A stretch of DNA of 38,567 bases, from positions 1 to 38,567 of the IMG/VR virus record IMGVR_UViG_3300043436_005807; one strand, 5' to 3'. Source of the DNA: a virus. The notes under the pieces are model-generated. The model made no database searches and was not told where the DNA came from. It saw only the letters and a list, made by a program, of their open reading frames with translations. This document shows, one piece after another, positions 13,437 to 22,267 of this stretch (the stretch's first letter is position 1; each line of letters opens with the position of its first letter). A program made the position numbers and the translations under genes.

Positions 13437-14376
13437 GGGTCTCGCGCGCACATTCGGCCAAGATCTGATGCGCGGCGAGCATGAGATCGGCGCACCGCGC
13501 AACGGCGGTGTGCTGATGCCGTCGCACACCTCGGGCGATCCCGGCTTCTATGCCAAGAAGCGCGCACGCGAGGCCGAGATCGGGCGTGAATTGACCACAG
13601 AAGAATTCCTCGCGGAGCATTATGAGGCATCCGACGCGCCGACCGCGTCCGGCACGTCGATCTTCGATCCGGTCCTGTGCGAGGTCGCCTACCGCTGGTT
13701 CTGCCCACAAGGCGGAACCGTGCTTGATCCCTTTGCGGGCGGGTCTGTCCGCGGCATCGTCGCCTCGCGCCTCGGCCGCCGCTATGTCGGCATCGAACTC
13801 CGCCCCGAGCAGGTCGCGGCGAACCGCGCGCAGCTTGCCATCGCCGTTGATCCCTTGCCGGAATGGCGTGTGGGCGATGCACGCGATCTTGGCGCGCTTG
13901 CCGCGGATGTCTCGGCCGATCTGATCTTCTCCTGCCCGCCCTATTGGAACCTCGAGCGCTATTCGGACGATCCCGCCGATCTCTCCACCATGGACGAGGC
14001 CCAGTTCTTCGAAGCTCAAGGCGCGATCATCGCCGCTGCCGTCGCCCGGTTGAAGGAGGATCGCTTCGCGGTCTGGGTTGTCGGTGACGTCCGCGACGCC
14101 CGGGGCTTCTACGTGAACCTGCCAGGCCGAACGGTTGAAGCCTTTGAGAAGGCGGGCGCGCGTTTCTACAACGAGGCAATCCTCGTCACCGCCGTCGGGT
14201 CGCTGCCGATCCGCACTGGCCGGCAATTCACCGCCGCGCGCAAGCTCGGCCGCACCCATCAAAGCGTGCTGGTCTTCGTCAAAGGCGATCCCCGGGGCGC
14301 GACGGAAGCCTGTGGCGAGGTGGAGTTCGGGGAGATCGAAGTCGAAGCCGTAAGCAATCACGAGGCAAAGGCATGA
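13429..14376 (+). CDS. Amino-type DNA methyltransferase (N6/N4), partner of the ParB-like protein
   Basis: A 315-residue Rossmann-fold methyltransferase. The SAM-binding motif I is VLDPFAGGSVRG (from V98), followed by YVGIELRPEQVAANRAQ. The catalytic motif is FSCPPYWNLERY (S168-Y172), a variant of the usual D/N/S-PP-Y/W. The C-terminal VTAVGSLPIRTGRQF and QSVLVFVKGDP strands match phage enzymes of this type. The ATG overlaps the ParB-like gene by 8 bp (ATGGCTAA). In related phages I recall the two parts as one protein, so this looks like a gene split that keeps both halves coupled. Its stop overlaps the PLP-enzyme start by ATGA. The base modified cannot be told from sequence. Confidence 0.88.
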   Translation: MAKGLARTFGQDLMRGEHEIGAPRNGGVLMPSHTSGDPGFYAKKRAREAEIGRELTTEEFLAEHYEASDAPTASGTSIFDPVLCEVAYRWFCPQGGTVLDPFAGGSVRGIVASRLGRRYVGIELRPEQVAANRAQLAIAVDPLPEWRVGDARDLGALAADVSADLIFSCPPYWNLERYSDDPADLSTMDEAQFFEAQGAIIAAAVARLKEDRFAVWVVGDVRDARGFYVNLPGRTVEAFEKAGARFYNEAILVTAVGSLPIRTGRQFTAARKLGRTHQSVLVFVKGDPRGATEACGEVEFGEIEVEAVSNHEAKA

Positions 14377-15077
14377 TCCCGCCGGTGGTCCGCGAATATG
14401 ACGGCGTGAAAGTCGTTCGGGACGATCTCTACCTCGGCGGCACCAAGGCGCGCTTTATGCCTGCCCTGTTCGAAGGCTTCGATGAAGCAGTCTATGCGAG
14501 CCCGGCCGAGGGTGGCGCGCAGACCGCTCTCGCGGTCGCCGCCCGGCAATTGGGAAAGCGGGCCACGATCTTTGTGGCGGCGCGCGCCAGGCTTCACGAT
14601 CGCACGCTCGAAGCGGCAAAGCTCGGAGCAAAGGTCGTGCCCGTTCGGCCCGGTTATCTCTCGGTCGTGCAGGCGCGCGCCAAGGACTATGCGAAGGCAG
14701 GCGGTGCGCGGCTTGTGCCCTTCGGTGCCGATATGCCCGAAGCGGTCGCGCGGCTTGCGGAAGCTGCGCGCATGACCGGGCTCGATCCCGATGAGTTGTG
14801 GTGCGCCGCAGGCTCTGGCGTTCTCGCCCGGGCGCTGGCGCAAGCCTGGCCGCGTGCCAGACGCCACGTCGTGCAGGTCGGGCGGCGGCTCGAACCAAAG
14901 GAGGTGGCGGGCGCCACAATTCACGTCTATCCGCGCCCGTTCTCCGAACTTGCCGGGTCAAAACCACCCTTTCCGTCCGATCCGCACTATGACGCCAAGG
15001 CGTGGGAGAAGATGACGGCCCGGAAAGGTCCGGGCCGCGTGCTGTTCTGGAATGTTGCAGGGCCTGCCCGGGCCTGA
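14373..15077 (+). CDS. Phage PLP-dependent-enzyme-like protein (fold type II, ACC deaminase/TrpB-like)
   Basis: A 234-residue protein resembling fold type II pyridoxal-phosphate enzymes. LYLGGTKARFMPAL (K25) matches the GGNK-x-R lysine motif of ACC deaminase/D-cysteine desulfhydrase. ASPAEGGAQTALAVAARQLG occupies the substrate-loop position, and CAAGSGVLARAL (G147-G149) is a phosphate-binding glycine loop. It is shorter than free-standing enzymes of the fold (usually 300 or more residues). It is coupled by ATGA to the DNA methyltransferase gene. I infer a role in DNA-base modification with an amino-acid-derived group, but a metabolic role is not excluded. Its stop abuts the stop of the convergent next gene with no gap (palindrome GCCTGATCAGGC, 15072-15083). 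Confidence 0.78.
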   Translation: MIPPVVREYDGVKVVRDDLYLGGTKARFMPALFEGFDEAVYASPAEGGAQTALAVAARQLGKRATIFVAARARLHDRTLEAAKLGAKVVPVRPGYLSVVQARAKDYAKAGGARLVPFGADMPEAVARLAEAARMTGLDPDELWCAAGSGVLARALAQAWPRARRHVVQVGRRLEPKEVAGATIHVYPRPFSELAGSKPPFPSDPHYDAKAWEKMTARKGPGRVLFWNVAGPARA

Positions 15078-15530
15078 TCAGGCGGAGGTGTTGCGTGCCT
15101 CAATTGCGATGATCGCGAGATCACGATAACGCACCATCGCCTTTGGGCTCGTCGACACCGGATTGATTTCGATGGCCTTGAGGCTTTCGACGTCGCCTGC
15201 CTCGGCGAGCGCAACCAGCTTGGCGAGCTTCGCCCGAAACCGTGCGTGGGTGGGCTTCGAGAAATCCGGTGCTGCAGGAAGTGCGCCCGCCTGCGCCTGC
15301 TCGATAGCTGCCTGCCGCTTGCCGGGCTTATGGTTGATTGCCGACGTTGACTGCCCGAGCTCCGTGATCTGGATCGGCGGCTGGTCGCCACCGTCAGAGG
15401 CCTTGGCCTGCCACCCGAAACGTCCATCGGGCGTTTTGAAGACTTCGAACTCGCCGGGCTTCAAACCGGCGCGCTGCGCGCCGCGCTGGGCGTTGAACTT
15501 CTTATCGTAGGTCGCGGCTTCAGTGGTCAT
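15078..15530 (-). CDS. Unknown accessory protein
   Basis: A 150-residue protein of unknown function. It opens TTEAATYDKKFNAQRGAQRA, a basic region with GEFEVFKTPDGRFGWQAK. The C-terminal part (ARFRAKLAKLVALAEAGDVE, NPVSTSPKAMVRYRDLAIIA) is a helical domain that I recall from hypothetical proteins on alphaproteobacterial plasmids and prophages. AAGGAG lies 7 nt before the ATG at 15530. It is the second gene of a two-gene minus-strand unit set against the plus-strand operon, between the modification cassette and the packaging genes. Confidence 0.72.
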   Translation of the reverse strand: MTTEAATYDKKFNAQRGAQRAGLKPGEFEVFKTPDGRFGWQAKASDGGDQPPIQITELGQSTSAINHKPGKRQAAIEQAQAGALPAAPDFSKPTHARFRAKLAKLVALAEAGDVESLKAIEINPVSTSPKAMVRYRDLAIIAIEARNTSA

Positions 15531-15554
15531 GGTCTTGCTCCTTCAGATTGGGGT

Positions 15555-15803
15555 TTAGTTCGAGGTGACAAGCGCCGAGCGGCCTTCTGCGGTGACGCCG
15601 TAGATCAACGGTAGGCGCTTGCCGAACGGGCTCGGGTTTTCGGCAACGAGCCGCATCGCCTCTATCCGGGCTTCTTCGAGGCTCGGCGCGCTCGCCCGGG
15701 CGTAGCGCCCGGTTCCGAGGAACAGAGCCACGTCAAAGCGAACGGCTTGGGCAAGAACCGCCGCGTTGGCGGCGTCGGCGGGATGAACTTTGCGGCGTTT
15801 CAT
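15555..15803 (-). CDS. Small unknown accessory protein
   Basis: An 82-residue protein starting MKRRKVHPADAANAAVLAQA. It is followed by FDVALFLGTGRYARASAPSL and a helix-turn segment LEEARIEAMRLVAENPSPFG, and ends LIYGVTAEGRSALVTSN. I do not recognise the family. The start at 15803 has an AAGGAG box 8 nt upstream; the longer in-frame start at 15848 would add 15 residues and cover that ribosome site, so it is rejected. It precedes the 150-residue gene by 24 bp on the same strand. Confidence 0.68.
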   Translation of the reverse strand: MKRRKVHPADAANAAVLAQAVRFDVALFLGTGRYARASAPSLEEARIEAMRLVAENPSPFGKRLPLIYGVTAEGRSALVTSN

Positions 15804-15911
15804 GAGCGATCTCCTTGGGTTAGGACGGGTCGCAGACAGCCTCGACACACAAATCGGAGCAACTCCTAAGTCGCTCTAATCGCTCATTATTTTCGATTGG
15901 GAGCGTAGCCC
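15804..15911. promoter_or_regulatory. Divergent intergenic region before the terminase genes
   Basis: A 108-bp gap separates the minus-strand pair from the small terminase gene, so it should hold divergent promoters. AATCG (15878-15882) and CGATT (15894-15898) form a short dyad around an AT-rich centre (CTCATTATTTT), the most AT-rich spot nearby. A packaging site (cos or pac) is often near small terminase genes, but I cannot identify one. Confidence 0.35.
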
Positions 15912-16484
15912 ATGGGTCTATCGCGGAGGGCCTACGCGCGCCATCGCGGCGTCTCCGACATGGCGGTTCGGAAGGCCATCGCTTCGGGCCGGATCACTGT
16001 TGAGGACGATGGCACGATCGACGCGCAAAAGGCGGATCGCGCCTGGGGATCGAGCTCCGATCCGGCGCAGATTCGCCCTGTGGCGAGATCGCCGCCGCCA
16101 CGGCGCGGCACGCCGCGCCCAGTGCCGATGGCGGCAGTCGAAGCCGTCCGTGAAACCTTGCGCGAAAGCGGCGAGCCCGCGCCCGCCGCCGGCAATATGA
16201 CCTTCGTGCAGGCGCGTACCGCCAATGAGGTGATCAAGGCGCAAGAGCGGCGCATTCGCCTGGCGAAGCTCAAGGGCGATCTCGTCGATCGCTCCCGCGC
16301 GGTCTCAACGGTGTTTGCGCTGGCAAGGCGCGAACGTGATGCCTGGGTGCAATGGCCCGCGCGCGCCGCCGCTCTTATCGCTGCTGAACTGCAGATTGAT
16401 CCTCACCGCTGCGAGCAGGTTCTCGAAGCCCATGTCCGACGCCACCTTGAAGAGCTCAGCCAGATCGGCATCGAGCTTCGATGA
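15912..16484 (+). CDS. Terminase small subunit (Nu1-like)
   Basis: A 190-residue protein. The N-terminus has a winged-helix Nu1/gpNu1-like segment (SRRAYARHRGVSDMAVRKAI ASGRI, residues about 4-28). A Pro/Arg-rich linker (VARSPPPRRGTPRPVP) follows, then a helical region (AQERRIRLAKLKGDLVDRSR, AVSTVFALARRERDAWVQWP) that probably oligomerises and contacts the large subunit. It would recognise phage DNA to start packaging. The gene lies directly before the large terminase gene and overlaps it by 53 bp. GGGAG precedes the ATG. Confidence 0.85.
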   Translation: MGLSRRAYARHRGVSDMAVRKAIASGRITVEDDGTIDAQKADRAWGSSSDPAQIRPVARSPPPRRGTPRPVPMAAVEAVRETLRESGEPAPAAGNMTFVQARTANEVIKAQERRIRLAKLKGDLVDRSRAVSTVFALARRERDAWVQWPARAAALIAAELQIDPHRCEQVLEAHVRRHLEELSQIGIELR

Positions 16485-18423
16485 GGGCTTCGACGGACGC
16501 GCGGAGATCATCGCTGCCTGGAACCGCGGCCTCGCGCCCGATCCGGCGCTGACGGTTTCCGCCTGGGCAGATCGCTATCGGTTCCTGTCCTCGCGTGCCT
16601 CGTCCGAAGCGGGCCGCTATCGCACCGAGCGCACGCCCTACATGCGCGGCGTCATGGATGCGCTCTCGCCGGGTAGTTCGGCCCGCCGTATCGTGTTCAT
16701 GAAAGCCGCGCAGGTGGGTGCGACCGAGGCCGGAAACAACTGGATCGGCTATTGCATCCATCAGGCGCCGGGCCCGTTCCTCGGCGTGCAGCCGACGACC
16801 GATCTTGCCAAACGCCTCTCGCAACAGCGCATAGAACCGCTGATCGATGAAAGTCCTGAACTCCGGGCGCTGATCCTGCCGTCACGCTCGCGCGATAGCG
16901 GCAACACGGTGCTCGCCAAGAAATTCGCGGGCGGGCAGCTTGTCCTGACCGGCGCAAACTCCGCCGTCGGATTGCGGTCGATGCCCGCGCGCTATGTCTT
17001 CCTCGACGAGGTGGACGCCTATGAGGGCGACGTCGACGGCGAAGGCGATCCCGTGGCGCTCGCCATCGCCCGCACGCGCACCTTCGGCCACCGCGCCAAG
17101 GTGTTTCTGGTCTCGACGCCTACGATCAAGGGCCTGTCGCGGATCGAACGCGAATTCGAAGCCAGCGATCAGCGCCGCTTCTTCGTGCCATGCCCAAAGT
17201 GCGGGATGATGCAATGGCTGAAGTTCGAGCGGCTCAAATGGACCAGCGGCGAACCTTCGAGCGCCGCATATCACTGTGAGGCCTGCGATCAGCCGATCGC
17301 GGAACACCACAAGACGGCGATGCTGTCGGCGGGTGAATGGCGCGCGACCGCCACGCCGGCTGATCCGCATTGCGTGGGCTTTCATATCTCGGGCCTCTAT
17401 TCGCCGGTGGGCTGGCTCGGCTGGGCCGATATCGCGCAGGAATGGGAGGCCGCCCAGGGCGATGATGCAGCACTCAAGGCCGCGAAAAACACCTTGCTCG
17501 GCGAGACGTGGCAGGAACGCGGAGAAGCGCCCGATTGGCAGCGCCTTTATGACCGGCGGGAAGATTTCGCGCCAAGGGTCGCCCGATGTGGTTTGATCCT
17601 TACAGCCGGTGCGGATGTTCAGCATGACCGCATCGAGGTCGATATCTGGGCCTGGGGCCGGAAGCTCACCAGCGCGCTCGTCGAGCACATCGTGCTCGAA
17701 GGCGACACCTCCCGCGAGGACGTCTGGGGAAAGCTTACAGCACTCCTCGGACAGACTTGGCGTCATGAAAGCGGCGCGCAGATGCGGATCGCCCGGCTGG
17801 CAATCGACTCGGGCGATGGACGCAACACCGCTGCCGTCTATAGCTGGGTGCGGCGCGCGGGTGCCGGGCAGGCTTTGGCCATCAAGGGTGTTGATGGGTT
17901 CGATAGGTCAACCCCTGTCGATGGCCCCACCTATGTCGATGTGAACGAATATGGCCGCACGATCCGGCGCGGCGTGAAGCTCTGGCGGGTCTCAGTCGCC
18001 GTGTTCAAATCGGAGACCTATCGCTTCCTGCGGCTTGACCGCCCGACGGATGAAGAACGCGCCGCGGACACGCCTTTTCCGGACGGATTCGTGCATCTGC
18101 CGAAAAGCGTTACCGCTGAATGGGTGAAGCAGCTCGTCGCGGAACAGCTGGTGACGGTGCGCGACCGCCGCGGCTTCTCGAAACTCGAATGGCGGCAGAT
18201 GCGCGAGCGCAACGAGGCGCTCGATTGCCGCGTCTATGCCCGCGCCGCCGCCTGGCTGCTCGGGATCGATCGCTTCGACGACGCCAAATTCGAAGCCCTC
18301 GAAGAGGAGCTCCGGGTCGCGGCGGAAGAAGAAGCACGCCCGATTGAACAACGCGGGCTGAACACGCCCGCCGCACCCGTGCGCCGCAACGACTGGCTGG
18401 GGCGGCGCGATAAATGGTTCTGA
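16432..18423 (+). CDS. Terminase large subunit (lambda gpA family)
   Basis: A 663-residue packaging ATPase-nuclease. A deviant Walker A reads FMKAAQVGATEAGNN (about residues 89-103) and Walker B is RYVFLDEVDAY (D192-E193), followed by the VFLVSTPTIKG motif III. A CPKCG...CEACD pair is a zinc-ribbon insertion typical of gpA proteins. The nuclease domain starts at LTAGADVQHDRIEVDIWAWG, and the C-terminus includes RNEALDCRVYARAAAWLLGI. The start at 16432 (MSDATLK) is the first in-frame ATG giving a family-like N-terminus; an ORF start at 16315 lies deep in the small-subunit gene. With gpW and a lambda-type portal it forms a lambda-like head module. Confidence 0.95.
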   Translation: MSDATLKSSARSASSFDEGFDGRAEIIAAWNRGLAPDPALTVSAWADRYRFLSSRASSEAGRYRTERTPYMRGVMDALSPGSSARRIVFMKAAQVGATEAGNNWIGYCIHQAPGPFLGVQPTTDLAKRLSQQRIEPLIDESPELRALILPSRSRDSGNTVLAKKFAGGQLVLTGANSAVGLRSMPARYVFLDEVDAYEGDVDGEGDPVALAIARTRTFGHRAKVFLVSTPTIKGLSRIEREFEASDQRRFFVPCPKCGMMQWLKFERLKWTSGEPSSAAYHCEACDQPIAEHHKTAMLSAGEWRATATPADPHCVGFHISGLYSPVGWLGWADIAQEWEAAQGDDAALKAAKNTLLGETWQERGEAPDWQRLYDRREDFAPRVARCGLILTAGADVQHDRIEVDIWAWGRKLTSALVEHIVLEGDTSREDVWGKLTALLGQTWRHESGAQMRIARLAIDSGDGRNTAAVYSWVRRAGAGQALAIKGVDGFDRSTPVDGPTYVDVNEYGRTIRRGVKLWRVSVAVFKSETYRFLRLDRPTDEERAADTPFPDGFVHLPKSVTAEWVKQLVAEQLVTVRDRRGFSKLEWRQMRERNEALDCRVYARAAAWLLGIDRFDDAKFEALEEELRVAAEEEARPIEQRGLNTPAAPVRRNDWLGRRDKWF

Positions 18424-18441
18424 CAGCTTTCTGGAAACCCG

Positions 18442-18651
18442 ATGCCCTGGACGCAAGCCGAACTCGATGCGCTGAAGCGCGCCTTCGCGGGCGGAACACT
18501 GCGCGTGACCTATGATGGCAAAACCGTTGAATATGGCTCGGCGGACGATCTCCTGAAGCGCATCCGCACCATCGAGACCGAGATTGCCGCCCTTTCCGGT
18601 AAGCCGCGCCCGATCGCAGGTTTCGCGGGCTTCGGCCGTGGCGATCGCTGA
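18442..18651 (+). CDS. gpW-like head-tail joining protein
   Basis: A 69-residue protein, the usual size for gpW. WTQAELDALKRAFAGGTLRV and TYDGKTVEYGSADDLLKRIR form the two-helix plus beta-hairpin pattern of gpW (head completion, joining head to tail), and the C-terminal tail is Gly/Arg rich. It sits between the large terminase and the portal, exactly where gpW is found in lambda. Its TGA overlaps the portal ATG by one base (TGATG). Confidence 0.88.
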   Translation: MPWTQAELDALKRAFAGGTLRVTYDGKTVEYGSADDLLKRIRTIETEIAALSGKPRPIAGFAGFGRGDR

Positions 18652-20159
18652 TGTCCGCGAACTGGATCGACCGGGCCCTCGCCAGCGTGGCACCCGCTGC
18701 AGCCCGCAAGCGGCTTGAGGAACGGCAAGCCTTCGAGAAGCTGGCGCGCGCCTATGATGGCGCGGCGGCCGGGCGCCGCACCGATGGCTGGCGCTCATCG
18801 TCCAGCTCCGCCGATGGCGAAATCGCCGCGGGCGCCTCACGGTTGCGCGACCGCATGCGGGATCTCACCCGCAACAATCCGCATGCGGCAAAAGCCGTTG
18901 CGGTGCTGGTGAACAACATTGTGGGCGCCGGGATCAGGCCAAGGGCGGCGACCGGAACCGATGCGCTCGACAACCGGATCAACGAGCTTTGGGAAGCCTG
19001 GGCCGCAAAGTCTGACGCCGATGGCCTCGCCGATTTCCACGGGCTCACAACACTGGCCGTCCGTGAGATGATCGAGGGCGGCGACGTGTTCCTTCGCCGC
19101 CGCATCCGCCGCGCCGAAGACAAGCTACCGGTGCCCTTGCAGCTTCAACTTCTCGAAGCCGATCACCTCGACGATACCAGGATCGCCGCACTTCCCGACG
19201 GGGGGCGGATCGTGCGCGGCATTGAATATGACGCCATAGGCCGCCGCCGCGCCTATTGGCTGTTCCCCGATCATCCCGGCGATACCAGCGTGCCGCTGTC
19301 GCGCAACCTCACCTCGGCGCGCGTACCCGCTGATGGCATCGCCCATCTCTTCGAGCGCCAGCGCGTGCAGAGCCGCGGCGTGCCATGGGGTGCGCCGGCC
19401 ATGCGGGCGCTGCGTGATCTTGATGATTGGACCCATGCCGAACTGGTGCGCAAGAAGACCGAGGCCTGCCTTGTGGGCGTGGTGCTCGGTGCCGATGAAG
19501 CTGATCAGGGCATCGCGCCGACGGTCGTTGATGCTGAAGGCAGGACCATCGAGCAATTCGAGCCCGGCCTGATCGCCTATGCGCGGGGTGGCAAGGACAT
19601 CAAGTTCAACCAGCCTGCATCAACCGCAGGTGTGTCGGAATGGCTTCGGGCGCAGCTGCACATCATCGCCGCCGGATACCGCGTGCCGTATGAGCTGCTG
19701 ACCGGCGATTTATCGCAGGTCAACTATTCAAGCCTGCGCGGCGGCCTTGTCGAGTTCCGGCGCATGGTCGATGCACTGCAATGGCAATTGGTGATCCCGG
19801 GCTTCTGCGAACCGGTCTGGCGCTGGTTTACCGAGGCGGCTTGGGTGGCCGGTCTGATACCGAACCCGGTGGTCAAGGTCGAATGGCAACCGCCGCGCTT
19901 CGATGCCGTCGATCCCTTAAAGGACGCGCAGGCCGACCTTCTGATGCTGCGCTCCGGCACCATGACGCTGGCCCAGGCCATTGCCCGGCAGGGCTATGAT
20001 CCGGTCTCGCAACTGAACGAAATCGCTGAACTGAACACGGCGCTCGACCGGCTCAAGATCGTGCTCGATAGCGATCCGCGCATGACGACCAAGGCTGGCA
20101 CCGCACAGCCCGATCCAAACGCAACTGACGGCGATGCTCAACCGCAACCCGGCGACTGA
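18651..20159 (+). CDS. Portal protein (lambda gpB family)
   Basis: A 502-residue portal that forms the dodecameric DNA entry ring of the head. Family features are SRLRDRMRDLTRNNPHAAKA near residue 65, then VLVNNIVGAGIRPRAATG, LQLLEADHLD, NLTSARVPADGIAHLFE and RAQLHIIAAGYRVPYELLTG, followed by LSQVNYSSLRGGLVEFRRMV. The C-terminal region (QARQGYDPVSQLNEIAELN-like) ends in a disordered acidic tail. The order terminase, gpW, portal supports the call. The ATG overlaps the previous stop. Confidence 0.95.
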   Translation: MSANWIDRALASVAPAAARKRLEERQAFEKLARAYDGAAAGRRTDGWRSSSSSADGEIAAGASRLRDRMRDLTRNNPHAAKAVAVLVNNIVGAGIRPRAATGTDALDNRINELWEAWAAKSDADGLADFHGLTTLAVREMIEGGDVFLRRRIRRAEDKLPVPLQLQLLEADHLDDTRIAALPDGGRIVRGIEYDAIGRRRAYWLFPDHPGDTSVPLSRNLTSARVPADGIAHLFERQRVQSRGVPWGAPAMRALRDLDDWTHAELVRKKTEACLVGVVLGADEADQGIAPTVVDAEGRTIEQFEPGLIAYARGGKDIKFNQPASTAGVSEWLRAQLHIIAAGYRVPYELLTGDLSQVNYSSLRGGLVEFRRMVDALQWQLVIPGFCEPVWRWFTEAAWVAGLIPNPVVKVEWQPPRFDAVDPLKDAQADLLMLRSGTMTLAQAIARQGYDPVSQLNEIAELNTALDRLKIVLDSDPRMTTKAGTAQPDPNATDGDAQPQPGD

Positions 20160-20176
20160 TCTCAATTGAGGATGCC

Positions 20177-22231
20177 ATGAAACCTGCTCAACCGCACTCA
20201 GCTGACGCGGCACCTCTGGCGCATGCGCTGCCGATGCAGACCAGGCTTGCGCCGGTTGCTACAATCGCGGCGGATACCCGCACCGTAGATGTCGTCTGGA
20301 CCACGGGCGCCTCGGTGCGCCGCCGCCGTTGGTCCGGGTTTGATACCGCGATCGACTATGAGGAAATCCTCATGGTCTCGCGCGAGGCGGTTGATCTCTC
20401 GCGCCTTGAGGCGCACGCACCCGTCCTCGATAGCCATTCGCAAGGAACAACCCGCGCGATCGTCGGCGTGGTCGAACGCGCCTGGATCGAACAAGGCGAA
20501 GGCCGCGCCGCCTTGCGCTTCCCGAAGCAGGGCGTCGACGAAGCGGCTGATCGGCTGTTCGCGCTGGTGAGCGATGGGATCATCCGCAACATTTCTGTCG
20601 GTTATCGCATCGATAAGGTGCGGATCGAAAAGTCTGAGCGGGCCGGTGAACCCGAGCGCTGGTTCGTAGAACGCTGGACGCCGCATGAATTGTCCTTCGT
20701 GGCAATCGGTGCTGATCCCGGCGCGCAAGTCCGGGCGGCAGCCGATGCGCCAATCTTCCCCTTTGAACTGATCAATCCCAACACCCGTATGATGGAGACC
20801 GCCGCCATGGACGAACCTGTCCAATCCCGTGAAGCCACGCCCGATCTGGCACCGGTGCCTGCTGCTCATGATCGTGCCGAATCCGTGTCACCCATCCCGC
20901 CGCCTGCTGTACCGGATGTGGATCAGGTGCGCGCCGAGGAGCGCGCACGTGTGGCCGCGATCTTCGGCCTCGCCGACCGCTTCCGGCTCGATCGCGCTTT
21001 TGCCGATGATCTCGTCACGCGCGGGGTTGCCCTTGAGGAGGCCCGCCGCGTCATCCTCGACAAGCTTGCCGAACGCGACGAGCGCGGTGCCGGGCATACC
21101 GCCGTCTCCTTCCCGGCCGGCGGGCTCGATGCAACCGTCACACGCCGCGAAGCCATCACCGAGGCGATTGCCCACCGGCTGGCCCCCTCGGCCAACGCCT
21201 TGCCGGATCGTGCCCGTGAATATCGCGGCATGTCTCTGGTCGAGATCGCCCGCGAAACCCTGCAACAGGCTGGCGTCCGGACCCGCGGCATGACGGCCAA
21301 TGAAGTCGTACAAATGGCCCTTCGTAATGCGGGGCCCCATGGCACCAGCGATTTTCCGCTGATCCTTGCCAATGTTGCCGGCAAGCGGCTGCGCCAGGCC
21401 TATATGACCGCACCCCGCAGCTTTGACCGGTGGACGCGGGGCATTACCACCTCGGACTTCAAGCCGATGTTCCCTTCCCAGATCGGCAATTTCCCAGGCC
21501 TTCAGCCGGTCATGGAAGGGGCGGAATTCAGCTATGGAACCATCGCTGAAAGCCGGGAAACCTATCGCCTTGCCACCTTCGGCCGCATCGTGGCGCTTAC
21601 CCGCCAAGCCATCGTCAATGACGATCTCCGCGCGTTCGACCGGGCGCTCGGCACGGCGGGCATGAAGGCCGCCGATCTCGAAAGCGGTCTGGTCTATAAC
21701 GAGCTGCTGTCCAATCCCACCTTGGCGGATGGCGTTACGCTGTTCTCGTCAGCGGCGGGCCGGACCAACCAGGGCACGGCGGCGGCGATAACCGAGGCCT
21801 CGCTCACCCAGGCGATCGAGCTCATGACGCAACAGCGCGAGATGACGCCCGCTGGCGTTACCGGGGACCAGATCAGCAACAATTACCCGCGCTATATTCT
21901 GGTGGCGCCGGGCGCGCGCGCGATTGAGGCGCGCAAAATCATCGCCCAGACGACACCTGCCCAGGCAAGCCAGGTCAACCCCTATGCCAATGCCTTCGAG
22001 GTGATCGAGGAGCCGCGCCTCTTCAACACCTCGGGTCCGCAGCGCTGGTGGCTGGCGGCCGATCCCGCAACCATCGACACCATCGAGTATTGCCGCCTCG
22101 AGGGCCAATCCGAGCCCTTCCTCGATCAACGCGTCGGCTTCGAAGTCGATGGCGTCGAATTCAAGATCAGGCACGATTTCGCGGCGAAGGCGATCGACTT
22201 CCGCGGCCTGTTCTTCAACGCCGGCGTCTGA
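20177..22231 (+). CDS. Fused prohead protease and major capsid protein
   Basis: A 684-residue fusion. Residues 20-200 are an S78-type (HK97-like) prohead protease with H87 in VLDSHSQGTTRA and S140 in IIRNISVGYRID. A proline-rich and then helical segment (about 210-330) looks like linker plus scaffold (APVPAAHDRAESVSPIPPPA, VRAEERARVAAIFGLADRFR). The rest is a HK97-fold capsid subunit (FKPMFPSQIGNFPGLQPVM, ATFGRIVALTRQAIVNDD, YILVAPGARAIEARKI, DQRVGFEVDGVEFKIRHDFA). After self-cleavage the capsid part would form the shell. The fusion is continuous with no internal stop. GAGG lies near the ATG. Confidence 0.93.
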   Translation: MKPAQPHSADAAPLAHALPMQTRLAPVATIAADTRTVDVVWTTGASVRRRRWSGFDTAIDYEEILMVSREAVDLSRLEAHAPVLDSHSQGTTRAIVGVVERAWIEQGEGRAALRFPKQGVDEAADRLFALVSDGIIRNISVGYRIDKVRIEKSERAGEPERWFVERWTPHELSFVAIGADPGAQVRAAADAPIFPFELINPNTRMMETAAMDEPVQSREATPDLAPVPAAHDRAESVSPIPPPAVPDVDQVRAEERARVAAIFGLADRFRLDRAFADDLVTRGVALEEARRVILDKLAERDERGAGHTAVSFPAGGLDATVTRREAITEAIAHRLAPSANALPDRAREYRGMSLVEIARETLQQAGVRTRGMTANEVVQMALRNAGPHGTSDFPLILANVAGKRLRQAYMTAPRSFDRWTRGITTSDFKPMFPSQIGNFPGLQPVMEGAEFSYGTIAESRETYRLATFGRIVALTRQAIVNDDLRAFDRALGTAGMKAADLESGLVYNELLSNPTLADGVTLFSSAAGRTNQGTAAAITEASLTQAIELMTQQREMTPAGVTGDQISNNYPRYILVAPGARAIEARKIIAQTTPAQASQVNPYANAFEVIEEPRLFNTSGPQRWWLAADPATIDTIEYCRLEGQSEPFLDQRVGFEVDGVEFKIRHDFAAKAIDFRGLFFNAGV

Positions 22232-22267
22232 TCGCGCCCTTCATTCGAACTCAAGGAGACCCCTTCC

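Noticed and set aside
16882-17766. Minus-strand ORF (294 aa) opposite the large terminase
   Set aside because: Antisense shadow of a well-supported terminase gene, with no recognisable protein features.
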